64,000 bases of DNA, taken from Molossus alvarezi (Eukaryota; Chordata; Mammalia; Chiroptera; Molossidae). The translations under genes were made by a program, and so were the position numbers. The notes below the pieces were generated by a model, which saw nothing but the letters and a program-made list of their open reading frames with translations, was not told the origin of the DNA and made no database searches. Position 1 is the first letter of the stretch. Each line of letters starts with the position of its first letter. The stretch covers positions 129,693,430 to 129,757,429 of the forward strand of contig CM073908.1 in the NCBI GenBank assembly GCA_037176705.1. Reading direction: 5' to 3'. Positions 35,931-49,089 of the stretch are shown here, in pieces.

Positions 35931-36570
35931 ACCCCTTTTGTATAAAAGAAAAACGGATATGTGTGCTCTTATGTATATAAAGTATGTTTTACAAAAAGGT
36001 TCAAGAAGTTGTTAACACTACTTATCTTTCACAACAGAGCATGAAGAAGTGGAGAATAAATTTCATTTTATACTTTATACTATTATCCATTGTTTGGATA
36101 TTTTATTATGAAAATAGATAACATTTTAATCATTATAATGAAATAAGTAAAGTTGTTGTTTTATTGAGAAAATTATAACTAACATTACATACTACTTAGA
36201 AAAGACTGATGACATTTTATGTTAAAACCTATGAGATGTGGCCAAAATCACAGAAGAAATTTTATAGAGTTAAATAAATTTGATTTGAAAAATTAAAACT
36301 AAATATAAGAAACAAAGTTTTCTCTTTAAGAAGATAAAAAGGAAATTTGAATAAATTGAATTAAAGCAAGTATAAATATGAATGCAGAAATTAATAAAGT
36401 AGAAGATAAACCACACAAAACAAAACACTAGTAATCTTACCTACACTAACACCAAAACCTAGCATTGTGAAAAAAATACATAAAAATTTAGCAAATATAA
36501 ATAAGAAAATACAGCCAAGGCACAAATATACACCAAGAGTGAAATAATGCCCATGATTACAGATTAGAAG
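35931..36570. other. Unique AT-rich DNA, no gene seen
   Basis: No repeat or gene recognised before the ERV 5' LTR. Confidence 0.5.
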
Positions 36571-37131
36571 TGAAAGGACAAAGGTTTTACCACCCTGAAG
36601 CTGCCTTTTTTGGGATATAGATTTTAATCTGTTTATTACAAAACAAGACTCAACGAAATTATGACCCTCCCCGCTTTCCTGCTCAAGAGATTCAGATAGA
36701 ACAACCTGCTTCGGAAAGGAGAGCATAGAATGCCACCTTAGCCTACTATCAATTAAGTATGGTAAATAAGAAGGCTTCAGACAGGTGCCTGTTACCTAGA
36801 TACTACCATAATCCATTGCTTCTGAGTCACCTCGCAAAGATGTTCCTGCCATGTGTAGTTTGTCCTTCCTCAACTACCTGTAAATTGTACATTCTCATTT
36901 ATAAAATCTGAGACCCTGCCCCTCCCCACCTTTCTCCTTTGTCCATAAATGTCTCAGCTGTCCAATGTTGCCTCACTGTCTTTGGAGTTTTCATTCCTGT
37001 GTGAGTTCCCCATAAACAGGTATTAAATTTTGAATTTTTCCTGTTAATCTCTTTCTGTTAATTTGGTATTAGTCCAGCTAGAAGAATTTAGAAGGTGGGA
37101 GAAAAAGTATTAATATCTTTTTAGCTCCCCA
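36571..37131 (+). mobile_element. 5' LTR of older (plus-strand) ERV
   Basis: About 561 bp beginning TG (tgaaaggaca) and ending CA (ttagctcccca), as LTRs do. It contains a TATA-like tataaaa at 36900-36906. It aligns along its length with the LTR at 55546-56092 (opposite strand) and with the split LTR pieces at 49101-49250 and 56093-56415. Its class looks ERV1-like, but the family name is unknown to me. Confidence 0.85.
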
Positions 37132-37135
37132 TATT

Positions 37136-37153
37136 TGGTGAGCCAGCCAAGAG
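37136..37153 (+). other. Primer-binding-site-like segment
   Basis: It starts TGG four bases after the LTR end (tggtgagccagccaagag), the position where a tRNA primes minus-strand synthesis. The sibling at 55523-55540 starts TGG too but differs at several bases. I cannot name the tRNA. Confidence 0.5.
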
Positions 37154-37630
37154 AATTCACTAACTGGTACACTGCTGGCTCCCTGGATCACTGTAGCTGA
37201 GAGATCATGGACCTCTGGACACAGCTGGCAAAGACAATAGACATTTTAGCCTGTCCACGTCTCTTATCTCTTGTCTGTGGAGTTCAGTGGAATTTGAAAG
37301 CGGTGAGAATTTTTTCTCTTTTCTAAATTTAGATTAGCAAAAGAAAATATGTATAAAACTAGCTTCTTGGACCTAGTGACTCTTGGGTTCTTTTTTATTT
37401 TTTTAAATTGATCCTTTTCTCCACGATATGTATTTTTGCTTTTTTCTTATATATCTATGTCTTTTATGTTCTTTTGTCATAAAAAAAGAAAATACCATAG
37501 GAGTAGAACACAAGCATAGACTCATTGAAAGCTTGTTATTTGAGCCAATCTCACAGGCTGGAGAGTTAAGTGATTCTTTCCAGATCAACGTATATCCAAA
37601 GGTTTCAGTGAGACTATAAAAACAAAATGA

Positions 37631-37884
37631 GCTCTGATTTGGTAGCTCAGTTGGTTGGAGCATCATCACACATACACCAAAAGGTTGTGGGTTTGTTTCC
37701 CAGTCAGAGCACATACCTAGATTGTGAGTTCAATCTCTGGTTGTATTGCATACAAGAGGCAACCAATTAATGTTTCTCTCTCACATCAAAGTTTCTCTCT
37801 CTCTTCCTCTCTCTCTTAAATCAATAAAAACATATACTTGAGTGAAGATTTAAAAAAACAAAAAAACAAAACAAAAAAAAAAAA
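37631..37884 (+). mobile_element. Older bat SINE subtype
   Basis: The head reads gctctgatttggtagctcag, with a CT-rich body and a long A-rich tail to 37884. It is the same subtype as the copy at 6547. It is absent from the sibling ERV. Confidence 0.85.
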
Positions 37885-38525
37885 CAGATAAGGTTCTGTT
37901 CCTTTTGTTTTATCCTATGTCTTAAGACCAAGTCACATTTTGTGGGATACCAATAACACTGTATGCACCCAACATCCTGAATGCCTGGTAACAAAGGTCT
38001 GTGCTTTCTCTGATTTCTTTGAGAGTGAACTTTCAGATCCATAAGGATGGAAATATTTGTATTTTATTGGTCAGAGCCTTTTTGCTTCCTTGGTTAAGCT
38101 GTAAAAGGCTTATTGGTGGAGTTTCTACAAAACCACTGACCAAACATTACATGTTTTGAATTGGAAAACATTTTTTATGATTTTTTAAAATTTATTTATT
38201 TATTTTATTAATTAATTATTGTTACAGATGTTTCTCCATTTTCCCCACTGATTCCCCGCCTCCCTCCCTGCCCTGTCCCCAGTTTGTTGTCCATGTCCAC
38301 TGTTCACGCATACATGCATATAAGTTCTGTGGTTTACATCTACCCCACCACCACCTCTTCTGGGGATTGTCAGTCTGTACCCCACTTGCACGTCGCTGGG
38401 ACTACCCCATTCCTCAGACAGTTATGTTCATTATATTCCACAAATAAATGAGATCATATGATACTTGTCTTCTCTGATTGGTTTGTTTCGCTTAGGATAA
38501 TACTTTCTAGGACCCTCCATGTAGT

Positions 38526-41500
38526 CTAAAAGGATAAGAGATCTTTCTTTCTTACAGCTGTGTAGTACTCCATTGTGTATATGTACCACTGCTTTTTTAT
38601 CCATTCATCTGCTGATGGACACTTGGGCTGTTTCCAGATCTTAGCTATTGTAAATAGTACTGCTACAAACATGGGGGTACATATATTCTTTCTGATTGGT
38701 GTTTCAGGCTTCTTAGGGTATATTCCTAGAAGTGGGATCACTGGGTCAAATGGAATTTCAATTTTTAATTTTTTGAGGTAACATCATATTGTTTTCCATA
38801 GTGGCTGCACCAGTCTGCATTCCCATCAGCAGTGTACTAGAGTCGCCTTTTCTCCACACCCTCGCCAACACTTGTTGTTTGATGATTTGTTGATGGCGGC
38901 CATTCTGACAGGTGTGAGGTGATACCTCATTGCTGTTTTAATTTGCATCTCTCTGATGATTAATGATGATCAGCATTTCTTCATATGTCTCTTAGCCATT
39001 TGTATGTCCTGTTTGGAGAGGTGTCTATTTAGTTCCTCTGCCCATTTTTTAATTGGGTTCTTTGTCTTCCTTTTGTGGAGTTGCATGAGCACTCTATATA
39101 TTTTGGAAATTAACCCCTTATCTGATATATCATTGGCAATTATGCTTTCAGATACAGTGGGTAGCCTTTCCGTTTTGATGATTGTATCTTTCGCTGTGCA
39201 GAAGCTTTTTAGTTTGATGTAGTCCCATGTGTTCATTTTCTCCTTTGTTTCTATTGCCTTAGGTCATGTATCAGTGAAAATTCTGCTGCGTATGATGTCT
39301 GAAATTTTGTTGCCTACAGTTTCTTCTAGGATTTTTATGAATTCATGAGTCACATTTAAGTCTTTTATCCATTTTGAGTTTATTCTTGTGTAGGGTGTAA
39401 TTTGATGGTCTAGTTTCATTTTTTTGTATGTAGCTGTCCAATTTTCCCAGCACCATTTATTAAAGAGGCTGTCTTTACTCCACTGTATGCTCTTGCCACC
39501 TTTGTCAAATATTAATTGAGCACATTTCCTTGGGTTCATTTCTGGGTTCTCTGTTCTGTTCCACTGGTCTATATGACTTTTCATGTGCCAGTACCAGGCT
39601 GTTTTGATTACGGGGGCTTCGTAGTATAACCTGAAATCTGGTAATGTGATCGCTCCAACTTTGTTCTTCCTTTTCAAGATTGCTCTGGCTATTCGAGGTC
39701 TTTTTTTAGTTCCATATGAACTTTTGAAGTAGTTGTTCTAATTCTGTGAAGTATGCTGTTGGTGTTTTGATGGGGATTGCATTGAATCTATTGATTGCTT
39801 TGGGTAATATGGACATTTTAATGATGTTAATTCTCCCAATCCATGAACAGGGTATGTGCTTCCACCTTTTTATATCTTCCTCTATTTCTTTTTTCAATGA
39901 CCTGTAGTTTTCTGCAAAGAGGTCCTTTATTTCTTTGGTTAAGTTTATTCCTAGGTATCTTAAATTTTTTTGCTGCAATGGTAAATGGGTTTTCTTAGTT
40001 TCTCTTTCTGTGAGTTCATCCTTGGTGTATAAGAATGCCATCAATTTCTTGACATTAATTTTGTATCCTGCTACTTTGCCAAATTCATTTATTAAGTCTA
40101 GTAAATTTTTGATGGAGTCTTTGGGGTTTTCTATGTATAGTATCATGTCATCTGCAAATAATGACAATTTCACTTCCTCCTTTCCAATTTGGATCCCTTT
40201 TATTTTTTCTTCCTGTCTGATTGCTGTGGCTAAGACTTCCAGTATTATGTTAAATAAGAGTGGCCAAAGTTGGCATCCTTGCCTTGTTCCTGTTCTTAAG
40301 GGATATGCTTTTAGTTTTTACCCATTGAGTAAGATGTTGGCTGTAGGTCTTTCATATATGGTCTTCATTATGTCTAGATATGATCTCTCTATTCCCACAT
40401 TGCTGAGCATTTTTATAAGAAATAGATGCCGGATTTTGTCGAAGGCTTTTTCGGCATCTATTGATATGATCATGTGGTTTTTATTCTTCATTTTATTTAT
40501 GTGGTGTATCACGTTTATTGATTTGCGAATATTGTACCAACCTTGCATCCCTGGGATGAATCCCACTTGGTCATGGTGAAAATTTTTTTGGTGTATTGCT
40601 GGAGCTGATTTGCTAGTATTTTGTTCAGAATTTTGGTGTCTATGTTCATCAGGGATATTGGCCTGTAGTTTTCTTTTTTTGTAGTGTCTTTTTCTGGTTT
40701 TGGAATTAGAACTATGCTGGCTTCATAAAACGAGATTGGAAGTCTTCCTTCTTCTTGAATTTTTTGAAATAGTTTGAGGAGAATGGGTGTTAGTTCTTTG
40801 AATATTCGGTAAAACTACCCCGTGAAACCATCCGGGCCTGGGCTTTTGTTTGCTGGGAGAGTCTTGATTACATCTTCCATTTCTTCTGTTGATATTGGTC
40901 TGTTCAAGTTTTCTATCTCTTCCTGATCCAGTTTTAGGAGATATGTGTTTCTAGAAAATTGTCCATTTCTCTTAGATTGTCAAATTTGTTGCCATATAAT
41001 TGTTCATAGTAGTTGCTAACGATCTTTTGTATTTCTGTGGTGTCAGTTGTTACTTCTCTTCTTTCATTTCTGATTTTGTGTATTTGGGTTCTCTCTCTTT
41101 CTTTCTTGGTGAGTCTAGCTAAGGGTCCATCAATCTTGTTTATCTTTTCAAAAAACCAGCTCTTTGTTTCATTGATCCTTTAAATTGTTTTTTTTTTTGG
41201 ACTCTATGTCGTTTATTTTTGCTCTGATCTTTACTATTTCCTTCCTTCTACTTGCTCTGGAGTTTTCTTTTTGTTTGCTCTCTAGTTCTTTAAGTTGTGA
41301 GGTTAGATAGTCTACTAGAGATTTTTTTGTTGTTGTTTTTTGAGGTAGGCCTGTAGTGCAATGAACTTCCCTCTCAGAACTGTTTTCGCTGCATCCCATA
41401 GATTTTGTGTTGTTGTGCCTTCATTTTCATTGGTTTCCATGAAGTTTTTTATTTCTTTCTTTATCTCCTCGGTGACCCATTCATTGTTTAATAACTTGCT

Positions 41501-42250
41501 ATTTAGCTTTCATGTGTTCAAATGTCTTTGTATGTTCTTCTTGCAATTGATTTCTAGTTTCATGCCATTGTGATCTGAGAAGATGTTTGATATGATTTCA
41601 GTCTTCTTGAACTTGTAGAGACTTAGCTTGTGCCCTAACATGTGGTCTATCTTTGAGAATGTCCCATGTGCACTTGAGAAGAATGTGAATTCTGTAGTTT
41701 TGGGGTGTAATTCTTTGTAGATATCTATTAAATCCATTTGGTCTAGTGCTTCATTTAGAGTCTCTGTTTCCTTGCTAATTTTTTGCCTAGAGGATCTATC
41801 CAGTAATGACACCAAGGTGTTGAAATCCCCTGCTATGATTGTATTGCTATCGATATCTCCTTTAAAGTCCTCCAGAAGATTTTTAATATATTTTGGTGCT
41901 CCTATATTGGGTGCATATATGTTTATCAAGGTTATATCTTCCTGTTGAATAGATCCTTTCAATATTATGTAGTGGCCTTCTTGGTCTCTAGTTATGGCCT
42001 TCATTTTGAAGTCTATTTTATCAGATATGAGTATTGCTACCCCAGCTTTTTTTTTTTTTTTTCTTTCCGTTTGCTTGGAAGATTTTTTCCATCCATCCAC
42101 TCTCAATCTATGTGAGTCTTTTGTTGTGATGTGGGTCTCTTGCAAACAACATATAGATGAGTCATGCTTTCTTATCCAATCAGCTACTCTGTGTCTTTTT
42201 ATGGGAACATTCAATCCATTTACATTTAAGGTGATTATTTACATGTACTT
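38526..42250 (-). pseudogene. L1 ORF2 (endonuclease/RT), broken
   Basis: ORF2p nicks DNA and reverse-transcribes L1 RNA. The endonuclease block (42214-41510) keeps QETH, AGDFNT and SDH motifs. The RT block (40173-39706) keeps FADD near its start. The C-terminal blocks (39677-39264, 39236-38970, 38741-38526) remain individually open. Frameshifts or stops separate at least seven blocks, and the N-terminal 15-20 residues are out of frame with the endonuclease block. Confidence 0.95.
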
Positions 42251-42436
42251 TTTTATTGCCATTTTTGTTTAGTGTGGTTCTATTTTTCTTCCCATTTCTC
42301 CTGCTAAATACAGCAGTCCTTTTAACATTTCTTGCAGTGCTGGTTTGGTGCTAATGTATTTCCTTATTTCCTTAGCTTTCTTTCTTTTTTTTTTTTTTTT
42401 GTCTGTGAAGCTCTTTATTTGTCCTTCTATTTTGAA

Positions 42437-42871
42437 TTATAGCCTTGCTGGGTAGAGTTGTCTTGGATTCAGATCCTTGTTTTTCATGACCTTGATTACT
42501 TCATGGCATTCCCTTCTGGCCTGTAGTGTTTCTTGTGAGAAGTCAGCTGAGAGCCTTATGGGGTTTCCTTTGTAGGTAACCTGTTGCTTAGCTCTTGCTG
42601 CTTTTAGGATTCTCTCTTTGTCTTTAATTTTTGGCAGTTTGATTACTATGTGTCTTGGTGTGGGCCTATTTGGGTTCTTCTTCAACATTTCTATGTCTTT
42701 ACTAATGGTTCTCAGGTCCTTACACATGCTGTTGAGCTTCCTCAAGATCATGGCTCTGAATTCTAGTTCTGTTAACTTGCTTAACTGCACCTCATTTATC
42801 TCATCTTCCGTAGAGGTCTCTTGTTCTTTCATTTGGCTTTTGTTTCTGTTTTTCACCATTTTGGCTATCAC
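42437..42871 (-). pseudogene. L1 ORF1 with in-frame internal deletion
   Basis: ORF1p is the L1 RNA-binding trimer protein. The 144-codon frame begins MIAKMVKN and keeps the C-terminal-domain phrase RPTPRHIVIKLPKIKDKERIL and ADFSQETLQARRE. However, text from the start of the coiled coil (after KDIEMLKK, residue about 86) joins directly to NRPTPRH. Compared with usual ORF1p of about 300-340 residues, most of the coiled coil and the RNA-recognition domain (well over 100 residues) is missing, with the frame kept across the join. A stop follows YPARL, removing the last segment. Confidence 0.88.
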
Positions 42872-43698
42872 AGTGGGCTTTTGAGTCTGCCAAATTTTCC
42901 CTGTGGGTGTTGGTGTTCTGCTGTTTGTGGCTCCCTCTCTTGGGTTTCGATGAGGCAGGGAGGACCCACTTTAAACACCACTGTCAAGTCTTAACTTTCC
43001 TCTAGCTTTTATTTACCTGGAGGCTATTAGTAGAGGTCACCTGAAAAACCTTGGTTTCTGAGTTACCTGAATAACTCCCTCAGGTGCTCAGTGTTAGAGG
43101 ATTTCCGGAGGGTGGGGCAGATGCTGGTTGTTAATGGGCCTCAATTAGCATTTCAATGGCCACCAGGTGAATCTCTGAAGGAGGAGCCGCAGCCTCTCCC
43201 CAGGGCCCTGGGAAGGAGTAAGATGACCACAGTCCTGCCTGACTGCACTCAGCAAAAGCTCTGAGCACCCTCCAGAGCCCGAGTGTTTCCACACAGTTCC
43301 AGTCCAGTGTGCCTCCCCTCTGCCGGAGCCCAAGGTGAGTGGCTGCTGCCAATTTAGCCTCTGTCCAGACTCTGCGTCATGGAGCCTCCTGGGACTTTTA
43401 ACCCGAGGGTGCTGCTCCCAGCTAAGGGCTTCCGAGTCTGCAGCACCAGCCGAGGGCGTAGCACTCAGCGAGTTCGCAGGACTCAGTCGTGATGCAGCCG
43501 AGGAGGCAGCAGCTTTCAGCTGAGTTCCCTGGTCCCAGCCCAGGCCACTGTAGACCATGGGCTCCCGGCCCCCTCTTGTGTCCTCGCAAACCTACCAGGA
43601 TTGAGACAGTGTCCCTGGTTATGTGGTCCTCCAGGCTGCCTTTCGGTTGCCCCTTCCTGATGATTTGTCTTTATTTTCATTATAAATCCAGTTTGGTC
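42872..43698 (-). promoter_or_regulatory. L1 5' UTR / internal promoter region
   Basis: About 0.8 kb, clearly richer in GC and CpG than its flanks, upstream of ORF1 on the minus strand and ending at the TSD. In L1 this region carries the internal pol II promoter. Activity is not implied. The frames at 43131-43558 are shadows of this GC-rich leader. Confidence 0.75.
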
Positions 43699-44730
43699 TG
43701 GAAAACATTTTTAATTGAAAATTTTAGAGAGGTCACATATTTATATAATAACTAGTCATTCAGACACCCTTAATAAGATGGAAGGACATAAATTAGAACA
43801 AAATTCAAAGTTCACGCAGACTCCTTCCTTATCTTCAGATATTTGCAGATATTGTAAAAATCCAGGGCATTAGAAATACAACTGCCCTGCACTTAAAAAA
43901 ATAGATACACATAAATATAACTTCAGACTTTTGAGTTTGTTATTCAGCAATTTTAGTTTTACAGATGCTAACTGGGTCGATTAATAAGAGAAAAAAAAGA
44001 AGGACCATAAGAGATAGAGATTCCCCAACAAGGTGGAAAGTATTTAAATGGCTATTGAGAAATAAGATTTTTGAGAATTGGTATATTTGAACAGGTTTTA
44101 AATGATTTAATAACTGATCAGAAATTTAGCAAAATTGGAAGTTGGTTTTTCAGTCTGATAGGAGTATTTTGAAATTCTCAACAAGTCTTCCTGCTGGGTA
44201 ATCAGAAATGTAAACTTAGCTCACTACAGTGTGAGGCTGAGGTAAGTGAAGAAAAAAAATTGGCACTTTTAAAAACAAGTGTCTAAAGTGACCCATACCT
44301 GACAACCTCCTCCTTCTCCAACCTCTTTAAAAATTGTCAAGGTCAAATGAAAAATTTTGTGTCTTGTCTACAGTTATTAGCAATTCTGTTTATATGTATG
44401 ATCTGTTTATGAGATCTCTGTTTGTCTATGTTTATTCATGTATAGTATGATGTTTCCTGCCTCTGAATAGTGTTACTAGATTGTAATATTTGGTTGCCTT
44501 GAAGGAATTAAACACTTAAAAGAATTAAGAAATATAATAGATTATAACTCAAGTGCATTTTTGGATCAAATGATCTGGAAAAATATTTCACATTAAAGCT
44601 GGTTTAGGTTTGGTTTAATTTAATTACACAGACATGTACTTTAGATTTACTAATATAGTATTTTGTTTATTTGGCTTTCCAAAATAAGTTAATGTTATTT
44701 CTATTACAAAATCCATCAAGAAAATAGCTT

Positions 44731-45830
44731 AATACAACACCTAAGGCAAGAGAAACAAAGGAAAAAATGAACACATGGGACTACATCAAACTAAAAAGCT
44801 TCTGCACAGCAAAAGAAACAACCATCAAAACAGAAAGGGATCCCACTATATGGGAGACCATAATCACCAATGATGCATCAGATAAGGGGTTAATTCCCAA
44901 AATATATAGAGTGCTCTTACAATTCAACAAAAGGAAGACAAAGAACCCAATTAAAAAATGGGCAGAGGACCTAAATAGACACCTCTTCAAAAAGGACATG
45001 ACCAAGAGACATATGAAAAAATTTTCAACATCACTAATCATCAGAAAGATGCAAATTAAAACAACAATGAGCTATTACCTCACACCTATCAGAATGGCCG
45101 CCATCAACAAATCATCAAACAAGTGTTGGCGAGGGTGTGGAGAAAAGGGGACTCTAGTACACTGCTGGTGGGAATGCAGACTGGTGCAACCACTATGGAA
45201 AACAATATGATATTACCTCGAAAAATTAAAAATTGAACTTCCATTTGACCCAGTGATCCCACTTCTAGGAATATACCCTAAGAAGCCTGAAACCCCAATC
45301 AGAAAGAATATATGTACCCCTATGTTTATAGCAGCACTATTTATAATAACTAAGATCTGGAAACAACCCAAGTGTCCATCAGTAGATGAGTAGATTAAAA
45401 AGCTGTGGTACATATACACAATGGAATACTATGCAGCTGTTAGAGAGAAAGATCTCTTATCCTTTGAGATGGCATGGAAGGACCTGGAGAGTATTATGCT
45501 AAGCAGAACAAGCCAAGCAGAGAAAGACAAATATCACATAATCTCACTTATTTGTGGAATATAATGAACTAAACAAACTGCTGAACAAAATTAACCCAGA
45601 GACATAGAGGTGGGGTACAGACTGACAAGCCTCAGCCGTGGGGGTTGGGGGGGTGAGGTTGAAGGGGGAGAGATAAACCACAGAACTTAAATGCATGTAT
45701 GCATGACCAATGAACATAGACAACAAAGCTGGGGGTGGGGTGGGGGGAAGGAGAGGAGGGTGTCAATAGGGAAAAAATGAGAAACATCTGTAACAAAAAC
45801 AAATTAATAAATACATTTTTAAAAAGAAAG
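44731..45830 (+). mobile_element. Short 5'-truncated L1, plus strand, with TSD
   Basis: It contains the ORF2 C-terminus, the G-rich 3' UTR and an A-rich tail. TSD gaaaatagctt is perfect at 44720-44730 and 45831-45841. The sibling ERV has the empty target at about 53522-53545. An open block (44767-45210) ends with the cysteine/histidine segment [14 protein letters not shown] typical of ORF2p. A frameshift or stop follows. Confidence 0.96.
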
Positions 45831-48800
45831 GAAAATAGCTTGTTATAATTAGCTTTGAAATTTCATAGACTTGCTAAGAACTAAAAAAAAAAAACCACAG
45901 TTATAACTCAAAAAAAGTTTTTTAGTGAGACCTTTTTGTAATAATTATGTCATATGATATATATGTACATATATATTCTTAAACAGAGTTTCCAAAAATC
46001 TTTTGGTACCTTGAAACTTTAGAGTTTTACTAAGCTGAAAGATAAAATTATTGAACATCCAGATATTTTTAAATAACATGAAATTCTGAAACATTAATAG
46101 ATTAATCTAAGTTTATCTACTTTTGGCTTCTTATAACAGAGAAACTAAAAGATAAATTGGGCTCTTCTGATGAATATGTCTTGTACTTTATTAGAAGTGT
46201 ATCTCTTGAAAGAGTGAGTGTATTTGCCAGCAAAGAACCTGTTTCTAGAAGCTATAAAAAGTATTCACAAATTTTCCAATCTGAAGAATACTGACTACTT
46301 TTATTTTTATTATTTTTTTAATTTATCTTCATTGTTGGAAGTATTACAGATGTCAAGAATACTAATTACTTTTAGTCATCACCAGAAATTAATGTTTCTA
46401 ATAGTTAAGAATTATAATTAATTAGGAAAGTAACTGCATAGTTTTAGTAATAGAAGGTATAAGATATGAAGATACATTTTTGAGGAAATTAAAGGAAAGT
46501 AGTTTTGTCCTGGAGTTGGTTGTTTCTGAATGAGTAAGGAGATGCAAACTAAAAGGAACTAGGAAAATTGTAGATTTGTGAAGAGAAATCTTGAAAGGAA
46601 ATTTTATATATGTTAAACTAATAAGTTTGGAATAAATGTAAGTACATGAATTTAGATATCAAAAATAAGCTGATGCACAGAGTTTGATTCATTTTAAGGC
46701 TATTAAAGAGACAAAGTTTTTTCCTGTATTATTAATCTGCCCCAGATAATATAAAAATTTTCTGCCTAGAAAGCAAAATGTCCATGTTTTATTAAAATAG
46801 TTCTGTGTCATATTGTCTTAATCAGGTCATTGATTATTTAGGAAAACAATCTTCCCAATCCTAAGGACTCTATATAGTTTTGCTAACCTGTATTTATGTT
46901 TGATATCTTGTATTGTCACTTTCAGTGAATAGATAATATAATATTGTTTCATAATGATATATGATCCTTTTGGTCAATATGTTTAACAACTTTCCCAGGG
47001 TTCAAATTTTAGAAAAATACTTTTTCTTAATCTGGAAATGGCTTTGGGTTATTCCAAAGGGCCCATACCTCAAAGATTTGTTCTCTCTCCTAATCAAACA
47101 GAAAATTTAAGCTAGTTGGGTCTATTTTATTTGCTTAAGGTTACATGGGAAGCTTTGGCAAATAAAGAAAGAATATCTATATTGTGTTTGTGTACTTATA
47201 TCATTACTAAAATGTGTATTTTAGTTATTTTATAAAACTCACCTAGAGTCTACTAAGTTCTGATATATTTTCATTTGTAATTCTAATTGTTATCTTAAAA
47301 ATCTAAAATAGAAAAGCAAATTTATTTATCAATTGCATTATAATCAGTTTTATAACCATCATTTTAAGGTTTTTTATTCATTATAGACAATCATTTTTAC
47401 TCTGATGCTTTTGCAAATATGTTATAACTACAGAAATATCCATGAAAAGGACTCTGACTTACTCTAAAATAGAGTTTTCTGTGAATATATTTTAATATAA
47501 TACTTTTAAACTGGATGAAGATTTATAGAGCTCTAAGGAATAACTAGATTCATGGAAATACTGGCAGATAATCAGAATTAAAAAATTGATTGTGGGACTG
47601 AATGAACTAAGGATGAATATAATTTGTTTGAAATATTGCTGATTTTTTTAATTGTCTTTGTTTTCCAGATATAAGGAAACTTGTCTTTCTTAGAGCAATT
47701 TGGTAAATTATAATATTGTAAGCAGTATTGAAGCATTTATATTTTTCTTCCTATCTGATCTCCTCAGAATTAAGAGGAAACTCTTAATAAGTATTATTAT
47801 TTTCATGTCAATATGTTTGTTTGCATAAATCAGTAAGAATATGTTCTCTTTATAACAGAACACAATTGGACAATGGTTTTATTAGTCAAAGCTTTCACTG
47901 GAATATCATGTTGGAGACATATGCATAGGCTCAGATGTTACAAGAAAGCTTTAAGGAAAAAAGATTTACTGTGGAAACCAATAAAAACTCCTTAAAAAAC
48001 CAGTCTGCTACCTTGTCTACATGGGTCACCATAGTAAGAAACAAAAGTTGTTTTCCTGCGAGATGGCAAAGGAAGACCCGCAAGACATTTTGGGGACCTC
48101 CAGAATTTGAGGAATTCACCGAAATCTATGGGTATTGAAGGTAAAGTGTGGCAACTGTGTGGCAACTATGTGGCTTGGTTTCTTAGCCTCGAGAGGCTAA
48201 TTAAAGTTCAATTTAGAGATTCCTTATTAGATTTCAGCAAAGCAGATTTAAGAGAACCTATATGATCAATTATAATTCTTGTAGTTATGAAAATAATCTG
48301 AACAAATTAATTGACACTAGACATATGAATTAAATAAATAATCTTAATTTGACTACCTTTTAGGGAAATGTGGATAATTTTAAGGAGAGAAATTGTGTTC
48401 TAATAAAAACTATAATGTACAGTTATAGATATTAGATTCTAGTTTTATATTTCATCTATAAACTGAACTGGATCAGGAGTTTTTCTAGTCTTTTTAAATA
48501 TTTGGATATAATCCACTGAACTGTTTCATTTTTCTCCCACTTTTTGACTTGCAATTATTAAGAACAAATTTTTTTTTCCTGAGCCTTGCAATTGCAAATG
48601 TAGCTAAAGGACATAATATAAACTCAAGAAAAATTGCCACAACAGATCATACTTAAACAATCTCAATGACTAATGCTGTGTAAGCCTTGTAGAATTTTCC
48701 CGAGTTCCTGATGACATCATCAGAAACATTCAAACTGCAGACATGGAGGATCTGTCAGATTGTCACTGCCTGCTTCATTTCCAGCAAAAGAAACTTTGAG

Positions 48801-49089
48801 CCTTATATCTAGGAATTTTCTCAACTGACAGCCTTACAGACTCACAATTTGGTTATAATTTGCTCTGATCATTAACCTTTGTTTTTCTTCTTTATTCATC
48901 GGCACACTCCTTATTAAATACCTGATTGCTTGCTCACTTTGGAAGCCCATGTGCATCATCATCTCCTGAAATGAGATCAACAATTTAACTGAACTGACTT
49001 ATTCTCAAGGCTGAATAATTGAATCAATGAAATATGAGCAATCTACCAACTTAGCTTCTAGAATGTGAAACTTTGAATAATAAAGTTTC

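Larger units (their letters stand above)
38176..43698 (-). mobile_element. Near full-length L1 (5.5 kb) with 14-bp TSD
   Basis: Minus-strand order is GC-rich 5' UTR (43690-42872), ORF1, ORF2, 3' UTR (about 38525-38220) and an A-rich tail. TSD tggaaaacattttt lies at 38162-38175 and 43699-43712. The sibling ERV carries the uninterrupted site at 54481-54520. Both ORFs are broken, so it is immobile. It is the only L1 here with a 5' UTR. Confidence 0.96.
37154..49089 (+). mobile_element. Internal region of the plus-strand ERV
   Basis: It aligns collinearly with the minus-strand sibling at 49251-55540. Examples are 37400-37620 with 55080-55270, 43712-43990 with 54290-54490, and 46740-47040 with 52180-52450. 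After removing two L1s (38176-43698 and 44731-45830) and a SINE it is about 5 kb. No frame resembles gag, protease, RT, integrase or env. It may be a non-autonomous family, or coding may be too decayed to see. Confidence 0.75.

Noticed and set aside
39935..40579. A 214-codon plus-strand open frame
   Set aside because: It is the antisense of L1 ORF2. The opposite strand carries recognisable RT text.
43131..43558. Overlapping GC-rich frames that look protein-like
   Set aside because: They lie in the L1 5' UTR. The composition explains the lack of stops.
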